A stretch of 8,972 nucleotides of DNA from the NCBI GenBank assembly GCA_937926845.1, contig CALBBS010000057.1, positions 1-8,972 of the forward strand, in the 5' to 3' direction. This DNA is from an uncultured Atopobium sp. Its GTDB lineage: Bacteria > Actinomycetota > Coriobacteriia > Coriobacteriales > Atopobiaceae. This document shows positions 1-7,660 of this stretch, piece after piece. Positions within the stretch are counted from its first letter, which is position 1. Each line of letters starts with the position of its first letter. The notes under the pieces were generated by a model that ran no database searches, was not told the DNA's origin, and worked only from the letters and a program-made list of their open reading frames with translations. The position numbers were made by a program, and so were the translations under genes.

Positions 1-500
1 AGCGTAGTAATCGCCAGAAGTTCTGGATGGATTTTATTGCCGCCACCCATACTGGAGATAAGGTAGATGTTGTTTTTCTGACACCATGCCACAACAGCTA
101 ATTTGGCAGAAATGGTATCAATGGCATCAACTACAACATCTGGTTTTGGAAGGGCAGAGAGTTGCTCGTCAACGTTGTCTTTGAGCAGAAAAGCGTCAAG
201 CGTGACCACGTGAGCGTCTGGATTAATGTCCAGAATCATCTCTTTAGTAACGTCAACTTTTCTTTTTCCAATGGTGCTCACATAGGCAATAGCCTGCCTG
301 TTTAGGTTGGATGCTTCTACTGCATCAGCATCTACTAACACAAAGGAACCCACACCGCCTCTGGCCAGCGCCTGAACACAGTTTGAACCAACGCCGCCAA
401 GCCCTAAGACCATAACGCAGGAATTTTGAATCTGTCCAAGGCGGTCTTTTCCTAGGACAAGTTCAAGTCGAGCAGTGGCTTCAGGAATTGTGGCAGACAT
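1..500 (-). CDS. tcdA: tRNA threonylcarbamoyladenosine dehydratase (TcdA, ThiF/MoeB fold), 3' end off window
   Basis: The first 166 codons are visible; the family is usually about 240-270 residues, so the C-terminus lies beyond the left edge. The ATG at 500-498 is preceded by a good GAGGAG Shine-Dalgarno. Visible E1-type adenylation features are the nucleotide-binding glycine motif GLGGVG (33-38), VDAD with two acidic residues (56-59), the NLNRQ motif (65-69) whose Arg contacts ATP in this fold, DAID (125-128), and SSMGGGNKIHP (149-159). This last stretch resembles the TcdA/YgdL branch more than MoeB or ThiF. In that branch the enzyme uses ATP to convert t6A37 of ANN-decoding tRNAs to its cyclic form. 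It reads in the same direction as the ABC transporter gene, 33 bp downstream of it, so the two could be co-transcribed, although tcdA has its own strong ribosome site. The gap contains a 12-bp perfect palindrome (518-529). The alternative is another ThiF/HesA-family adenylyltransferase; the missing C-terminus prevents full certainty. Confidence 0.8.
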   Translation of the reverse strand, partial: MSATIPEATARLELVLGKDRLGQIQNSCVMVLGLGGVGSNCVQALARGGVGSFVLVDADAVEASNLNRQAIAYVSTIGKRKVDVTKEMILDINPDAHVVTLDAFLLKDNVDEQLSALPKPDVVVDAIDTISAKLAVVAWCQKNNIYLISSMGGGNKIHPELLAITT

Positions 501-533
501 AGAGCTCCTCATAAAAGTATCTGCAGATAGTAT

Positions 534-2252
534 TTATTGTTCAAGAGTATAGAGGGCCTTAAAGTAATGATTTTGTTGCATAAGTTCCTCAAACGAACCC
601 ATTTCGATAATACTACCTTCCTTCATCACAATAATTTCGTCAAATTTTTTCAGTTGAGCTTCCTCTAAGTTGTGTGTAATAACTAGACGTAGTGTGTCTG
701 TGAGATTTGTTATTGAATTTATAATTTGGTCAGTAGTTGAATGGTCAAGTGCTGATGTAGCTTCATCAAAAAATAGAACTTTAGAACCTTTTAACAAACT
801 TCTAGCAATACAAATTCTTTGACGTTCGCCACCAGAAAGGTTTGAACCTGCTTCGCCACATTGATAACTCAGTTTATGTTGTTTAATGAACTCTGTAAGA
901 CCAGCTTTTTCACATGCTTGAGAAATAGCATCTTTTGAGTGACTTTCGAACATAGTAATGTTGTCTTCAATTGATGCATTGAATAAGAAATTTTCTTGTT
1001 GTACCAGTGAAACATTTTGGTAGAGACTCTTTTTATTAATAGTTCTTAACTCTAAGCTATCATAAAATATATCTCCTTGATAACTTAAATTGCCACCCAT
1101 AAGTAGATTAAATAAAGTAGACTTTCCAGATCCTGATATTCCAACAATTGCATAACTTTTATTAGGTAGAAGTTTGATTGATAAATTTTTCAGTACAGCT
1201 TTATTCTGCTCATAAGCAAATGAAAGATTGTTGATGACTATTCCTTTTGTAACTTTATCTAATACCTGTTGTCCTTCTTCTTCCTTATTGTCAGCGAGAA
1301 TCTCAGAAAATTTTAAAATCAAATCATTTGAAGCCTTACGTGACGCGAGTACCGGCGGAATTGTTTGTAAAGGGAGACTGATGTAATTCATTAGTAACGT
1401 AGCCATAAGAATTACACCAGGTGTAACTCCTTGATTTGAAATACAAAGATATGTACCAGCAATTAAAACAGCCCATTGAGATAATCCGAAAGCGCTCCAA
1501 CTCAGAGTATTAATGAATCGAGAAGTCTTTCTACTCTCTCTTTTTGATTTTTCAAGAGCTTTATTGTCTTTTTCAAATAGTCTTACGGCAGCCTCTGTTG
1601 CTCCATAAGCTTTTATCAAAGGAAAGCCTTTTACTAGATCAGTAATCTGAGCAATAAATTGACTAGTTTTCTCAGAAGATTCTTTTTGAATCTTACCGAG
1701 TGTTCCGCCTAGCTTTACACCAATGATTAGAGGAAGAATTGAAGCAGCAATAGCCACAAAAGTTAATGGAATGCTTTGGACCATTAGCATTATGAGAGCC
1801 ACAATGAAAGATATACTATCGCTCACCAAAGAAAACATCTGTTCAAGATATGTGGTTTCTATAGTATTTAAATCATTAGTAAGTGCAGATACATAAACAG
1901 AGCTGCCGCTTGCTTCAAATGAATTTATACCCTTTTTTAGCATATATTTAAATGCAGTGTTGCGATATGAGTTTGTAGCATGATAGAGATAATTAGGAAC
2001 AAAATAACGAACCACTAATTTATTTGTAATTGCTGAGATTGTTAATATGGCGGCAAATAGACAGCCTTTTAAAAAGTCATCAAATGATCCTGAAACTGCA
2101 GAGTTCATGAGAATTGAAGTTATATAGGGAGAACATACCGTAACTAGCTCTAGAGAAGTTGTAAAGAAAAAAGAGCCAAATAATAACTTTTTGTTACTCC
2201 AAAAAAGACTCCGTTTAAGGTCATTTTGAATTTTTTTAACATTGCTTTTCAT
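534..2252 (-). CDS. ABC exporter, fused permease and ATP-binding protein (type IV half-transporter)
   Basis: This is a 572-residue half-transporter expected to work as a dimer in the cytoplasmic membrane. Residues 1 to about 310 form the membrane domain, with six hydrophobic stretches near 22-42, 58-78, 138-158, 161-180, 248-270 and 276-297. The ATPase domain follows: A-loop Tyr347, Walker A GISGSGKST (371-379), Q-loop Gln419, signature LSGGERQR (472-479), Walker B VLFFDE (492-497), D-loop SALD (500-503) and H-loop His527. All catalytic motifs are intact, so it should be active, and since both halves can be identical no partner gene is required. There is no N-terminal C39 peptidase domain, so it is not a processing bacteriocin exporter. 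The ATG at 2252-2250 has AGAAGG six to seven bases upstream. The substrate cannot be read from the sequence; lipid, drug and peptide export are all possible. Its composition is clearly more AT-rich than the genes to the right, which suggests acquisition by transfer. Confidence 0.93.
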   Translation of the reverse strand: MKSNVKKIQNDLKRSLFWSNKKLLFGSFFFTTSLELVTVCSPYITSILMNSAVSGSFDDFLKGCLFAAILTISAITNKLVVRYFVPNYLYHATNSYRNTAFKYMLKKGINSFEASGSSVYVSALTNDLNTIETTYLEQMFSLVSDSISFIVALIMLMVQSIPLTFVAIAASILPLIIGVKLGGTLGKIQKESSEKTSQFIAQITDLVKGFPLIKAYGATEAAVRLFEKDNKALEKSKRESRKTSRFINTLSWSAFGLSQWAVLIAGTYLCISNQGVTPGVILMATLLMNYISLPLQTIPPVLASRKASNDLILKFSEILADNKEEEGQQVLDKVTKGIVINNLSFAYEQNKAVLKNLSIKLLPNKSYAIVGISGSGKSTLFNLLMGGNLSYQGDIFYDSLELRTINKKSLYQNVSLVQQENFLFNASIEDNITMFESHSKDAISQACEKAGLTEFIKQHKLSYQCGEAGSNLSGGERQRICIARSLLKGSKVLFFDEATSALDHSTTDQIINSITNLTDTLRLVITHNLEEAQLKKFDEIIVMKEGSIIEMGSFEELMQQNHYFKALYTLEQ

Positions 2253-2297
2253 GTCAAACCTTCTTTATCTATAGAAAAAGTTGTTGACTATGTATTT

Positions 2298-2325
2298 AAT
2301 CTAGATGCTGTCGATAATTTTTCAA
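2298..2325 (-). promoter_or_regulatory. Candidate promoter for the ABC exporter
   Basis: Read on the minus strand, TTGAAA (2325-2320) and TAGATT (2303-2298) are separated by 16 bp and lie about 46 bases upstream of the ABC start codon. Both boxes are approximate matches to the housekeeping sigma consensus and the region is AT-rich, so chance matches are likely. The 16-bp tandem repeat abuts the upstream side of the -35 box. Confidence 0.3.
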
Positions 2326-2330
2326 GCAAT

Positions 2331-2362
2331 TTTAGTGTCTGATATGTTTAGTGTCTGATATG
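2331..2362. repeat. Perfect 16-bp tandem duplication
   Basis: The unit TTTAGTGTCTGATATG occurs twice, back to back and without mismatch (2331-2346 and 2347-2362). It sits 5 bp upstream of the candidate -35 box of the ABC exporter gene. It may be a direct-repeat regulator site or a recent slippage duplication; the sequence alone does not decide. Confidence 0.9.
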
Positions 2363-2509
2363 TCTATTGTGGCTTCTTTCAGCTAAAACTTTGAATTGAA
2401 TGTCGGGACAAATCAATACTACTACTTTTTTATACAAAGTGTAATTTTTTATATGAAATATTAAAAGAACATTACTATATTCCCCTAAACCACATCTGTT
2501 TTAATGCAT

Positions 2510-2515
2510 TATACT
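2510..2515 (+). promoter_or_regulatory. valS: Candidate valS -10 element
   Basis: TATACT matches the -10 consensus at five of six positions and would place transcription start near 2522, about 30 bases before the valS ATG. No convincing -35 box lies 16-18 bp upstream, and a TG dinucleotide at 2505-2506 is two bases too far away for a standard extended -10. This is a tentative call. Confidence 0.3.
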
Positions 2516-2521
2516 GTTCAA

Positions 2522-2554
2522 ATGGTTAATAGGAATACTGCTAAAAGCATATGA
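2522..2554 (+). CDS. Possible 10-codon leader frame overlapping the valS start
   Basis: An ATG at 2522 opens a frame encoding MVNRNTAKSI, and its TGA (2552-2554) overlaps the valS ATG (2551) as ATGA. The ATG lies 6 bases after the candidate -10 hexamer, where transcription would begin, so it could be read as a leaderless message and pass ribosomes to valS. The peptide has only one valine and no run of valine codons, so it is not a classical attenuation peptide. A frame this short could easily arise by chance. Confidence 0.18.
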   Translation: MVNRNTAKSI

Positions 2555-5256
2555 AAGGCAAGATTACTGTGGAAGAAATGCCCAAAAATTATGATCCTCA
2601 GGCAGCTGAGCCTGAGCTCATTGAAAAGTGGATAAAGGCAGATTGCTATGGTCGCAGCAAAGGAACTGAAGACCGTACGGTAGTTATCCCTCCACCAAAC
2701 GTTACCGGCATCCTTCACATGGGCCATGCCATGGATGACACCATCCAGGACACCTACATTCGTTATTCTCGCATGCGCGGTTATTCAACTCGTTGGATTC
2801 TTGGAACTGACCACGCAGGCATTGCAACTCAGACTAAGGTTGATAAGAAGCTTAAGTCAGAGGGTATTTCTCGCCTTGAGATTGGTCGCGAGAAGTTCCT
2901 GGAAGCTTGCTGGGATTGGACGCGCGAGTACGGCGGAACCATTGTTTCTCAGATTAAGCGCATGGGCTGCTCCATTGATTTTAATGACGAGAAGTTCACC
3001 ATGTCTCCTGAGTACACTCAGGCAGTACGTAAGGTCTTTGTAGATTGGTATCATGACCAGCTCATTTATCGCGGTAAGCGCATCGTAAACTGGTGTCCTC
3101 ATTGCGAGACTTCAATTTCAGATGATGAGGCAGAGTACGCTGACGAGAAGGGCCATCTTTGGTACCTGCGTTACCCGCTCAAAGAGCCTGTTAATGGCGT
3201 TGAGTACATTACCGTAGCAACTACTCGTCCAGAGACTATGCTGGGCGATACCGGCGTGGCTGTCTCTCCTCAAGATCCAGAAAAGGCAGATCTTGTTGGA
3301 AAGACCGTTATTCTGCCCATTGTTGACCGAGAGATTCCAATTTTCTCTGACTGGCATGTTGACGCAGGCTTTGGTACCGGTTTTGTTAAGGTAACTCCAG
3401 CTCATGACCCTAATGACTTTGCTATGGGTCAGACTCATAATCTAGAGCAAATCAACATTTTTGATGAGCACGCTGTTGTTGTTGACGGTTATGGTGAGTT
3501 CTCTGGTCTTGATAGGGATCAGGCTCGCGAGGCTATTGTTGCTTGGTTTGAAGAGCATGGCCTACTTGATCACGTTGAAGACCTTGATCACTCTGTTATG
3601 CATTGCTACCGCTGCGGCACCACTCTTGAGCCATGGCTCTCTGAGCAGTGGTTTGTTGCTGTCGATAAGCTCAAAGAGCCTGCAGCACAGGTAGTAAAAG
3701 ACGGTCATGTTACCTTCCACCCAGAGCGTTGGACTCAGACCTACCTCACCTGGATGGAGAATCTCCGCGACTGGAACATCTCCAGGCAGCTTTGGTGGGG
3801 ACACCGCATTCCTGTGTTCTACTGTGATGATTGTGGCTGGCAGGATGCACTTATGGAAGACACTGATGTCTGTCCAAAGTGCGGCGGTCATCATGTTCAC
3901 CAGGATGAGGATGTTCTGGATACCTGGTTCTCTTCTCAGCTGTGGACTTTTGCTACACAGGGTTGGCCAGACCATCCTGAGCAGCTTGAGGGTCACCATC
4001 CAACGCAGGTTCTAGTAACCGCTCGAGACATTATTGCTCTTTGGGTTGCTCGTATGATTATGAGCTCGCTCTACTTTACCAAAGAGATTCCATTCCACGA
4101 TGTCTACATCTATGCAACCATTTTGGCTAAGGACGGCAGCCGTATGTCCAAGTCAAAGGGTAATGGTGTAGATCCTATGGACCTGATTGCTAAGTACGGT
4201 GCAGACGCAATGCGTTATAACCTGCTTACGCTTATCACTAACAACCAGGACGTCAAGTTTGATGCTGTTCTTGATAAGAAGACCCGTGAGCTTATTGAGT
4301 CTCCAAGAACCGATCAGGCACGTTCTTTTGTTACTAAGATTTGGAATGCAAGTCGCTTTGTTCAGATGAACCTTGACGGCTACACTGCCGGCATGCCAAA
4401 GGCAGAAACGCCAGAAGATGCATGGATGTTCTCGCGTCTTGCAAAGGTTGTCGCAGAGACAACTGAGCAGCTTGAGACCTATGGCTTTGGTGAGTATGCT
4501 CGCAACATTCAGTCCTTCTTCTGGAATGATGTTTGCGACTGGTACATTGAGCTCTGCAAGGGTCGCCTTCTGGATGGAACTCCTGATCAGCGCCTGCAGG
4601 TTCAGCGCAACCTTGTCTTTGTCCTGGATGTCAGCATGAGGCTTCTGCACCCAGCCATGCCATTTGTTACCGAGAGCGTCTGGGACGCCCTTCCTGCATC
4701 TGGTCTTTTGAGCCATGATGCAGAGTTCCTGATGATCTCTGAGTGGCCAGACCCACAGAAGCTTGCTAACTTTGTTGACGAGGCAGCTGAGCATAACTTC
4801 TCGCTTGCTAAGACTGTTGTTTCTGCCGTTCGTTCTTCTCGCGCTCGTTACAGGCTTTCTCCAAAGACAGACCTTGCTGTTGTGGTTAAAGCTCCAGCAC
4901 AGGATGTTGCAGCGTTGAAGGAGCAAGCAGCATTCATTCAGAACGTTGGACGCGTAAGCTCGCTTGAGGTTGCTGAGGCTCCTCTGAAGCCCGCTGGTTC
5001 TGTTTCTGTCACCGATGCTGGACTTGAGATGTACGTTGTTCTTGGTGAGCTTGTTGACCTTGCTGCTGAGGCTAAACGTCTTCAGAAAGATCTTGAATCT
5101 GCAAAGAAGGAGCTCTCTGGCGTGGAGCGCACCCTTGCTAACCAGGGCTTTGTTGCTAAGGCAGCGCCTGAAGTTATCGAGAAGAAACGTGCACGCGCAG
5201 AAGAACTTACTACGCTTGTTGCTCAGCTAGAGCAGCAGATTGCTGACTTCTCATAA
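2551..5256 (+). CDS. valS: Valyl-tRNA synthetase
   Basis: This 901-residue class I synthetase is within the usual family length. It charges tRNA-Val in the cytoplasm and hydrolyses mischarged Thr-tRNA-Val. The class I HIGH-type motif is HMGH (56-59) and the KMSKS-type motif is RMSKS (531-535). The inserted CP1 editing domain shows the TTRPETMLGDT segment (from 224) and HDPNDF (285-290). Cysteine pairs at 182/185, 352/355, 425/428 and 441/444 look like zinc knuckles. An anticodon-binding helical region spans roughly 585-800, and the C-terminal 838-901 is a charged heptad-like coiled-coil arm typical of bacterial ValRS. The start is uncertain: the ATG at 2551 has AGGA about 16 bases upstream, too far for a good site, while an in-frame ATG at 2578 (MPKNYDP) matches where I recall homologues beginning but has GGAAG only two bases away. 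I kept the longer form because of the ATGA overlap with a leader frame; this is a weak argument. Confidence 0.97.
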   Translation: MKGKITVEEMPKNYDPQAAEPELIEKWIKADCYGRSKGTEDRTVVIPPPNVTGILHMGHAMDDTIQDTYIRYSRMRGYSTRWILGTDHAGIATQTKVDKKLKSEGISRLEIGREKFLEACWDWTREYGGTIVSQIKRMGCSIDFNDEKFTMSPEYTQAVRKVFVDWYHDQLIYRGKRIVNWCPHCETSISDDEAEYADEKGHLWYLRYPLKEPVNGVEYITVATTRPETMLGDTGVAVSPQDPEKADLVGKTVILPIVDREIPIFSDWHVDAGFGTGFVKVTPAHDPNDFAMGQTHNLEQINIFDEHAVVVDGYGEFSGLDRDQAREAIVAWFEEHGLLDHVEDLDHSVMHCYRCGTTLEPWLSEQWFVAVDKLKEPAAQVVKDGHVTFHPERWTQTYLTWMENLRDWNISRQLWWGHRIPVFYCDDCGWQDALMEDTDVCPKCGGHHVHQDEDVLDTWFSSQLWTFATQGWPDHPEQLEGHHPTQVLVTARDIIALWVARMIMSSLYFTKEIPFHDVYIYATILAKDGSRMSKSKGNGVDPMDLIAKYGADAMRYNLLTLITNNQDVKFDAVLDKKTRELIESPRTDQARSFVTKIWNASRFVQMNLDGYTAGMPKAETPEDAWMFSRLAKVVAETTEQLETYGFGEYARNIQSFFWNDVCDWYIELCKGRLLDGTPDQRLQVQRNLVFVLDVSMRLLHPAMPFVTESVWDALPASGLLSHDAEFLMISEWPDPQKLANFVDEAAEHNFSLAKTVVSAVRSSRARYRLSPKTDLAVVVKAPAQDVAALKEQAAFIQNVGRVSSLEVAEAPLKPAGSVSVTDAGLEMYVVLGELVDLAAEAKRLQKDLESAKKELSGVERTLANQGFVAKAAPEVIEKKRARAEELTTLVAQLEQQIADFS

Positions 5257-5258
5257 GT

Positions 5259-5295
5259 AAAACTTGATGCGGTGTAACAGCCGCATCTTGTGTTT
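5259..5295 (+). terminator. Short stem-loop after valS, possible weak terminator
   Basis: GATGCGG (5266-5272) pairs perfectly with CCGCATC (5281-5287) around an 8-base loop. Flanking AAAC (5260-5263) could pair with GTTT (5292-5295) across a small internal loop. The 3' side is TTGTGTTT, not a continuous T run, so termination would be partial. It starts within a few bases of the valS stop codon, so it could end valS transcripts or protect their 3' ends. Confidence 0.4.
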
Positions 5296-5332
5296 AGTAC
5301 GTGCAAACAGTCCACTTTAGGTTAGGAACAAC

Positions 5333-7006
5333 ATGTCTGAGATTAAATCCGATATCGAGATTGCTCAATCATCCGAGATGCTTCCCATTTTTGAGGTGGC
5401 AAAGCGTGCGGGTATTCCAGAGGATCTTCTGGAGCCTTATGGTCGCTATAAGGCAAAGCTTGATGCACGTGCTCTGGCAGATAAGCCTCTTCGCGGAAAG
5501 CTTGTGCTGGTTACCGCTATTAACCCAACGCCGGCGGGCGAGGGAAAGACTACTACATCGGTAGGTCTGGCAGATGCCTTGACCAGCTTGGGACAGTCTG
5601 CCATGTTGGCCCTTAGAGAGCCTTCTTTGGGCCCCGTTTTTGGCGTCAAAGGTGGCGCTGCGGGCGGCGGATATGCCCAGGTAGTTCCTATGGAGGACAT
5701 TAACCTTCACTTTACCGGTGACTTCCACGCCATTGGTGCTGCAAACAATCTCTGCGCTGCCATGCTGGATAACCACATCAAGCAGGGCAATAGCCTTAAC
5801 ATTGATCCACGCCGTGTTGTGTGGAAGCGCTGCGTAGACATGAATGATCGCCAGCTCAGAAACGTTGTTGACGGACTTGGCGGCATTGCAGATGGCATGC
5901 CAAGACAAGACGGCTTTGATATTACCGTTGCTTCCGAGGTTATGGCTGTATTCTGCCTTGCTTCCGGCATCAAAGACCTTAAAGAGCGCCTGGGCAGAAT
6001 GGTTATTGCCTACACCTATGACCGCAAGCCTGTTACCGTCAGCGATATCCATGCCGAGGGCGCTATGACAGCGCTGCTCAAAGACGCTATTCAGCCTAAC
6101 TTGGTCCAGACGCTTGAGCACACACCTGCTCTTGTTCACGGTGGACCTTTTGCCAACATTGCTCACGGTTGCAATACGGTTGAAGCAACAAAGACTGCTC
6201 TGCGTCTTGCAGATTACGTTGTTACCGAGGCTGGCTTTGGTGCAGACCTTGGTGCCGAGAAGTTCTTGGACATTAAGTGCAGGACTACCGGCCTTGCTCC
6301 ATCGGCTGTTGTTCTGGTGGCAACCGTTCGCGCTCTTAAGTACAACGGAGGCGTTGCCAAAGCTGACCTTAACCAGCAAAACGTTGAGGCGCTTAAAGAG
6401 GGCATTCCTAACCTGCTTCGCCACGTTGACAACATCCAGACGGTCTACGGTCTTCCTGTAGTTGTTGCCATCAATGCATTCCCAACCGATACCGCTGAAG
6501 AGCTTGCTCTGGTAGAGGAGGAGTGCAAGAAGCGTGGCGTAAACGTAGTGCTATCTGAGGTTTGGGCAAAAGGCGGTAAGGGCGGCCAGGCTCTGGCAGA
6601 AGAGGTTATGCGCCTTTGCCAGACTGAGTCTAAGCTCACCTTTGCTTACGATGTCAAAGAGTCTTTGAAGCAGAAAATTACTGACATTGCTACCAAGATT
6701 TACCACGCCGATGGTGTTGAATTTGCTCCAAGTGCCGCCAAGCAACTTCAGCAGCTTGAAGAGCTCGGCTTTGGCGAGCTTCCTATTTGTATGGCAAAAA
6801 CCCAGTACTCATTTACTGATGACCAGACCAAATTGGGTGCTCCAGAAAACTTTAAGATTACCGTGCGAGAAGTTCGTGTTTCTGCAGGTGCTGGCTTTGT
6901 AGTCTGTCTTACGGGCTCCATTATGACCATGCCAGGACTTCCAAAGGTTCCTGCTGCAGAGCACATTGATGTTCTTGATGATGGAAGAATTGTGGGTCTT
7001 TTCTAA
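5333..7006 (+). CDS. fhs: Formate-tetrahydrofolate ligase (10-formyl-THF synthetase)
   Basis: This 557-residue protein has the normal length of the bacterial enzyme, which joins formate to tetrahydrofolate at the cost of ATP, or runs in reverse to make ATP and formate. The P-loop-like nucleotide site PTPAGEGKTTT lies at 65-75. It is followed by the conserved glycine-rich stretch REPSLGPVFGVKGGAAGGG (95-113) and HFTGDFHAI (126-134). Near the C-terminus, TGSIMTMPGLP (527-537) is also family-typical. AGGA (5324-5327) sits five bases before the ATG and supports this start. It is the first gene of a plus-strand cluster with fchA, folD and folE, 76 bp after valS. No clear promoter is seen in that gap, so either a weak promoter or read-through from valS drives it. 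The stop codon shares one base with the fchA start (TAATG). Product identity is certain; the physiological direction cannot be read from sequence. Confidence 0.97.
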   Translation: MSEIKSDIEIAQSSEMLPIFEVAKRAGIPEDLLEPYGRYKAKLDARALADKPLRGKLVLVTAINPTPAGEGKTTTSVGLADALTSLGQSAMLALREPSLGPVFGVKGGAAGGGYAQVVPMEDINLHFTGDFHAIGAANNLCAAMLDNHIKQGNSLNIDPRRVVWKRCVDMNDRQLRNVVDGLGGIADGMPRQDGFDITVASEVMAVFCLASGIKDLKERLGRMVIAYTYDRKPVTVSDIHAEGAMTALLKDAIQPNLVQTLEHTPALVHGGPFANIAHGCNTVEATKTALRLADYVVTEAGFGADLGAEKFLDIKCRTTGLAPSAVVLVATVRALKYNGGVAKADLNQQNVEALKEGIPNLLRHVDNIQTVYGLPVVVAINAFPTDTAEELALVEEECKKRGVNVVLSEVWAKGGKGGQALAEEVMRLCQTESKLTFAYDVKESLKQKITDIATKIYHADGVEFAPSAAKQLQQLEELGFGELPICMAKTQYSFTDDQTKLGAPENFKITVREVRVSAGAGFVVCLTGSIMTMPGLPKVPAAEHIDVLDDGRIVGLF

Positions 7007-7659
7007 TGTCTTATCCCTCTTCACCTGAAGAAGTTGCATTTACAACGTATAGCGCTGACTCTTATGCTCAACACCTTGCTGCTAAAGAGCCTATTCCTGG
7101 TGGCGGTAGTGCGGCTGCTTATGTAGGCGCACTTGCAGTTTCTTTGGCTTCAATGGCTGGTGTGTATGCACAAGGAAAACCTGCCTATGCTCAACATGAA
7201 GACGATCTGGCAAAATACATTGCTAGAGCCGGTGCACTGCGCCAAGACTTCATGGAACTTATGGATGAGGACTCTCGTCAGTTCTTGCTGGTTTCAAGCG
7301 CGTTTAGTGTGCCTAAGGATGACCCAAAGCGTGCCGAGATTGTTGAGGATGCTCTTAAAGAAGCAGCTCAGCCTCCACTGAAGGTTATGAGAAAAGTGTG
7401 CGAGTCCATTGAGCTTCTAGAAGAGATGCTCATCAAGGGGTCTCGCATGCTTCTATCCGATGTAGGTTGCGGTGCTGCTCTTGCGCGTGGTGCTTTGATT
7501 GCAGCTTCTCACACGCTATTTGTAAACACACGTTCCATGCATGACACAGCGTATGCTCAAACGTTGCTTGATGAGGCAGATAAGCTGCTGGATAGCTATG
7601 TATCACGAGCTGACGCCGTAAGTGATGCGGTGAGCGCACAGCTGAGACAGGAGGCATAA
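7006..7659 (+). CDS. fchA: Methenyl-tetrahydrofolate cyclohydrolase (formiminotransferase-cyclodeaminase family)
   Basis: This 217-residue helical protein is a stand-alone member of the cyclodeaminase family (FchA type, about 210 residues). FchA proteins interconvert methenyl-THF and 10-formyl-THF. The family hallmark PGGGSAAA is at 31-38, followed by MDEDSRQF (86-93) and the conserved SDVGCGAALARGAL near 151-164. There is no formiminotransferase domain and no histidine-degradation gene nearby. The setting between fhs and folD points to one-carbon interconversion, not formimino-THF deamination. Its ATG overlaps the fhs stop by one base and no Shine-Dalgarno is evident just upstream, so translation probably depends on ribosomes finishing fhs. 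The cyclohydrolase assignment is strengthened by the neighbouring FolD, which has lost the residues for that reaction. A formimino-THF cyclodeaminase role remains an alternative. Confidence 0.88.
   Translation: MSYPSSPEEVAFTTYSADSYAQHLAAKEPIPGGGSAAAYVGALAVSLASMAGVYAQGKPAYAQHEDDLAKYIARAGALRQDFMELMDEDSRQFLLVSSAFSVPKDDPKRAEIVEDALKEAAQPPLKVMRKVCESIELLEEMLIKGSRMLLSDVGCGAALARGALIAASHTLFVNTRSMHDTAYAQTLLDEADKLLDSYVSRADAVSDAVSAQLRQEA
7649..7654 (+). promoter_or_regulatory. folD: Ribosome binding site that fixes the folD GTG start
   Basis: A full AGGAGG lies inside the last codons of fchA, six bases before the GTG at 7661. The alternative in-frame ATG at 7676 has no comparable site, so the GTG is the better start. 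Confidence 0.75.
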
Positions 7660-7660
7660 C

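Larger units (their letters stand above)
2253..2550. other. AT-rich divergent intergenic region between the ABC exporter and valS
   Basis: These 298 bp separate a minus-strand gene from a plus-strand gene, so they should contain both promoters. They hold a 16-bp tandem duplication, a candidate minus-strand promoter, a candidate plus-strand -10 element and an AT-rich imperfect hairpin (2419-2442) followed by a T run. I looked for a T-box leader ahead of valS (specifier stem, AGGGTGG-type box, GC-rich terminator) and see none. No tRNA or other RNA gene is recognisable. Confidence 0.7.

Noticed and set aside
518..529. 12-bp perfect palindrome TATCTGCAGATA between the ABC gene and tcdA
   Set aside because: With no loop and no T run it is not a terminator; a single 12-bp palindrome may occur by chance or be a weak protein site, and nothing else supports a function.
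2253..2550. T-box riboswitch ahead of valS
   Set aside because: I looked for the conserved T-box sequence, a specifier loop and a terminator/antiterminator pair; none is visible and the candidate promoter leaves too little leader.
4153..4926. Long open frame on the minus strand opposite the 3' half of valS
   Set aside because: It is fully antisense to valS, has a low-complexity Cys/Lys/Asn-rich translation, and no ribosome site or family resemblance was seen.
5369..6424. Long open frame on the minus strand opposite fhs
   Set aside because: It lies entirely antisense to a certain fhs gene, its translation shows no recognisable domain, and it is explained by the codon bias of the coding strand.
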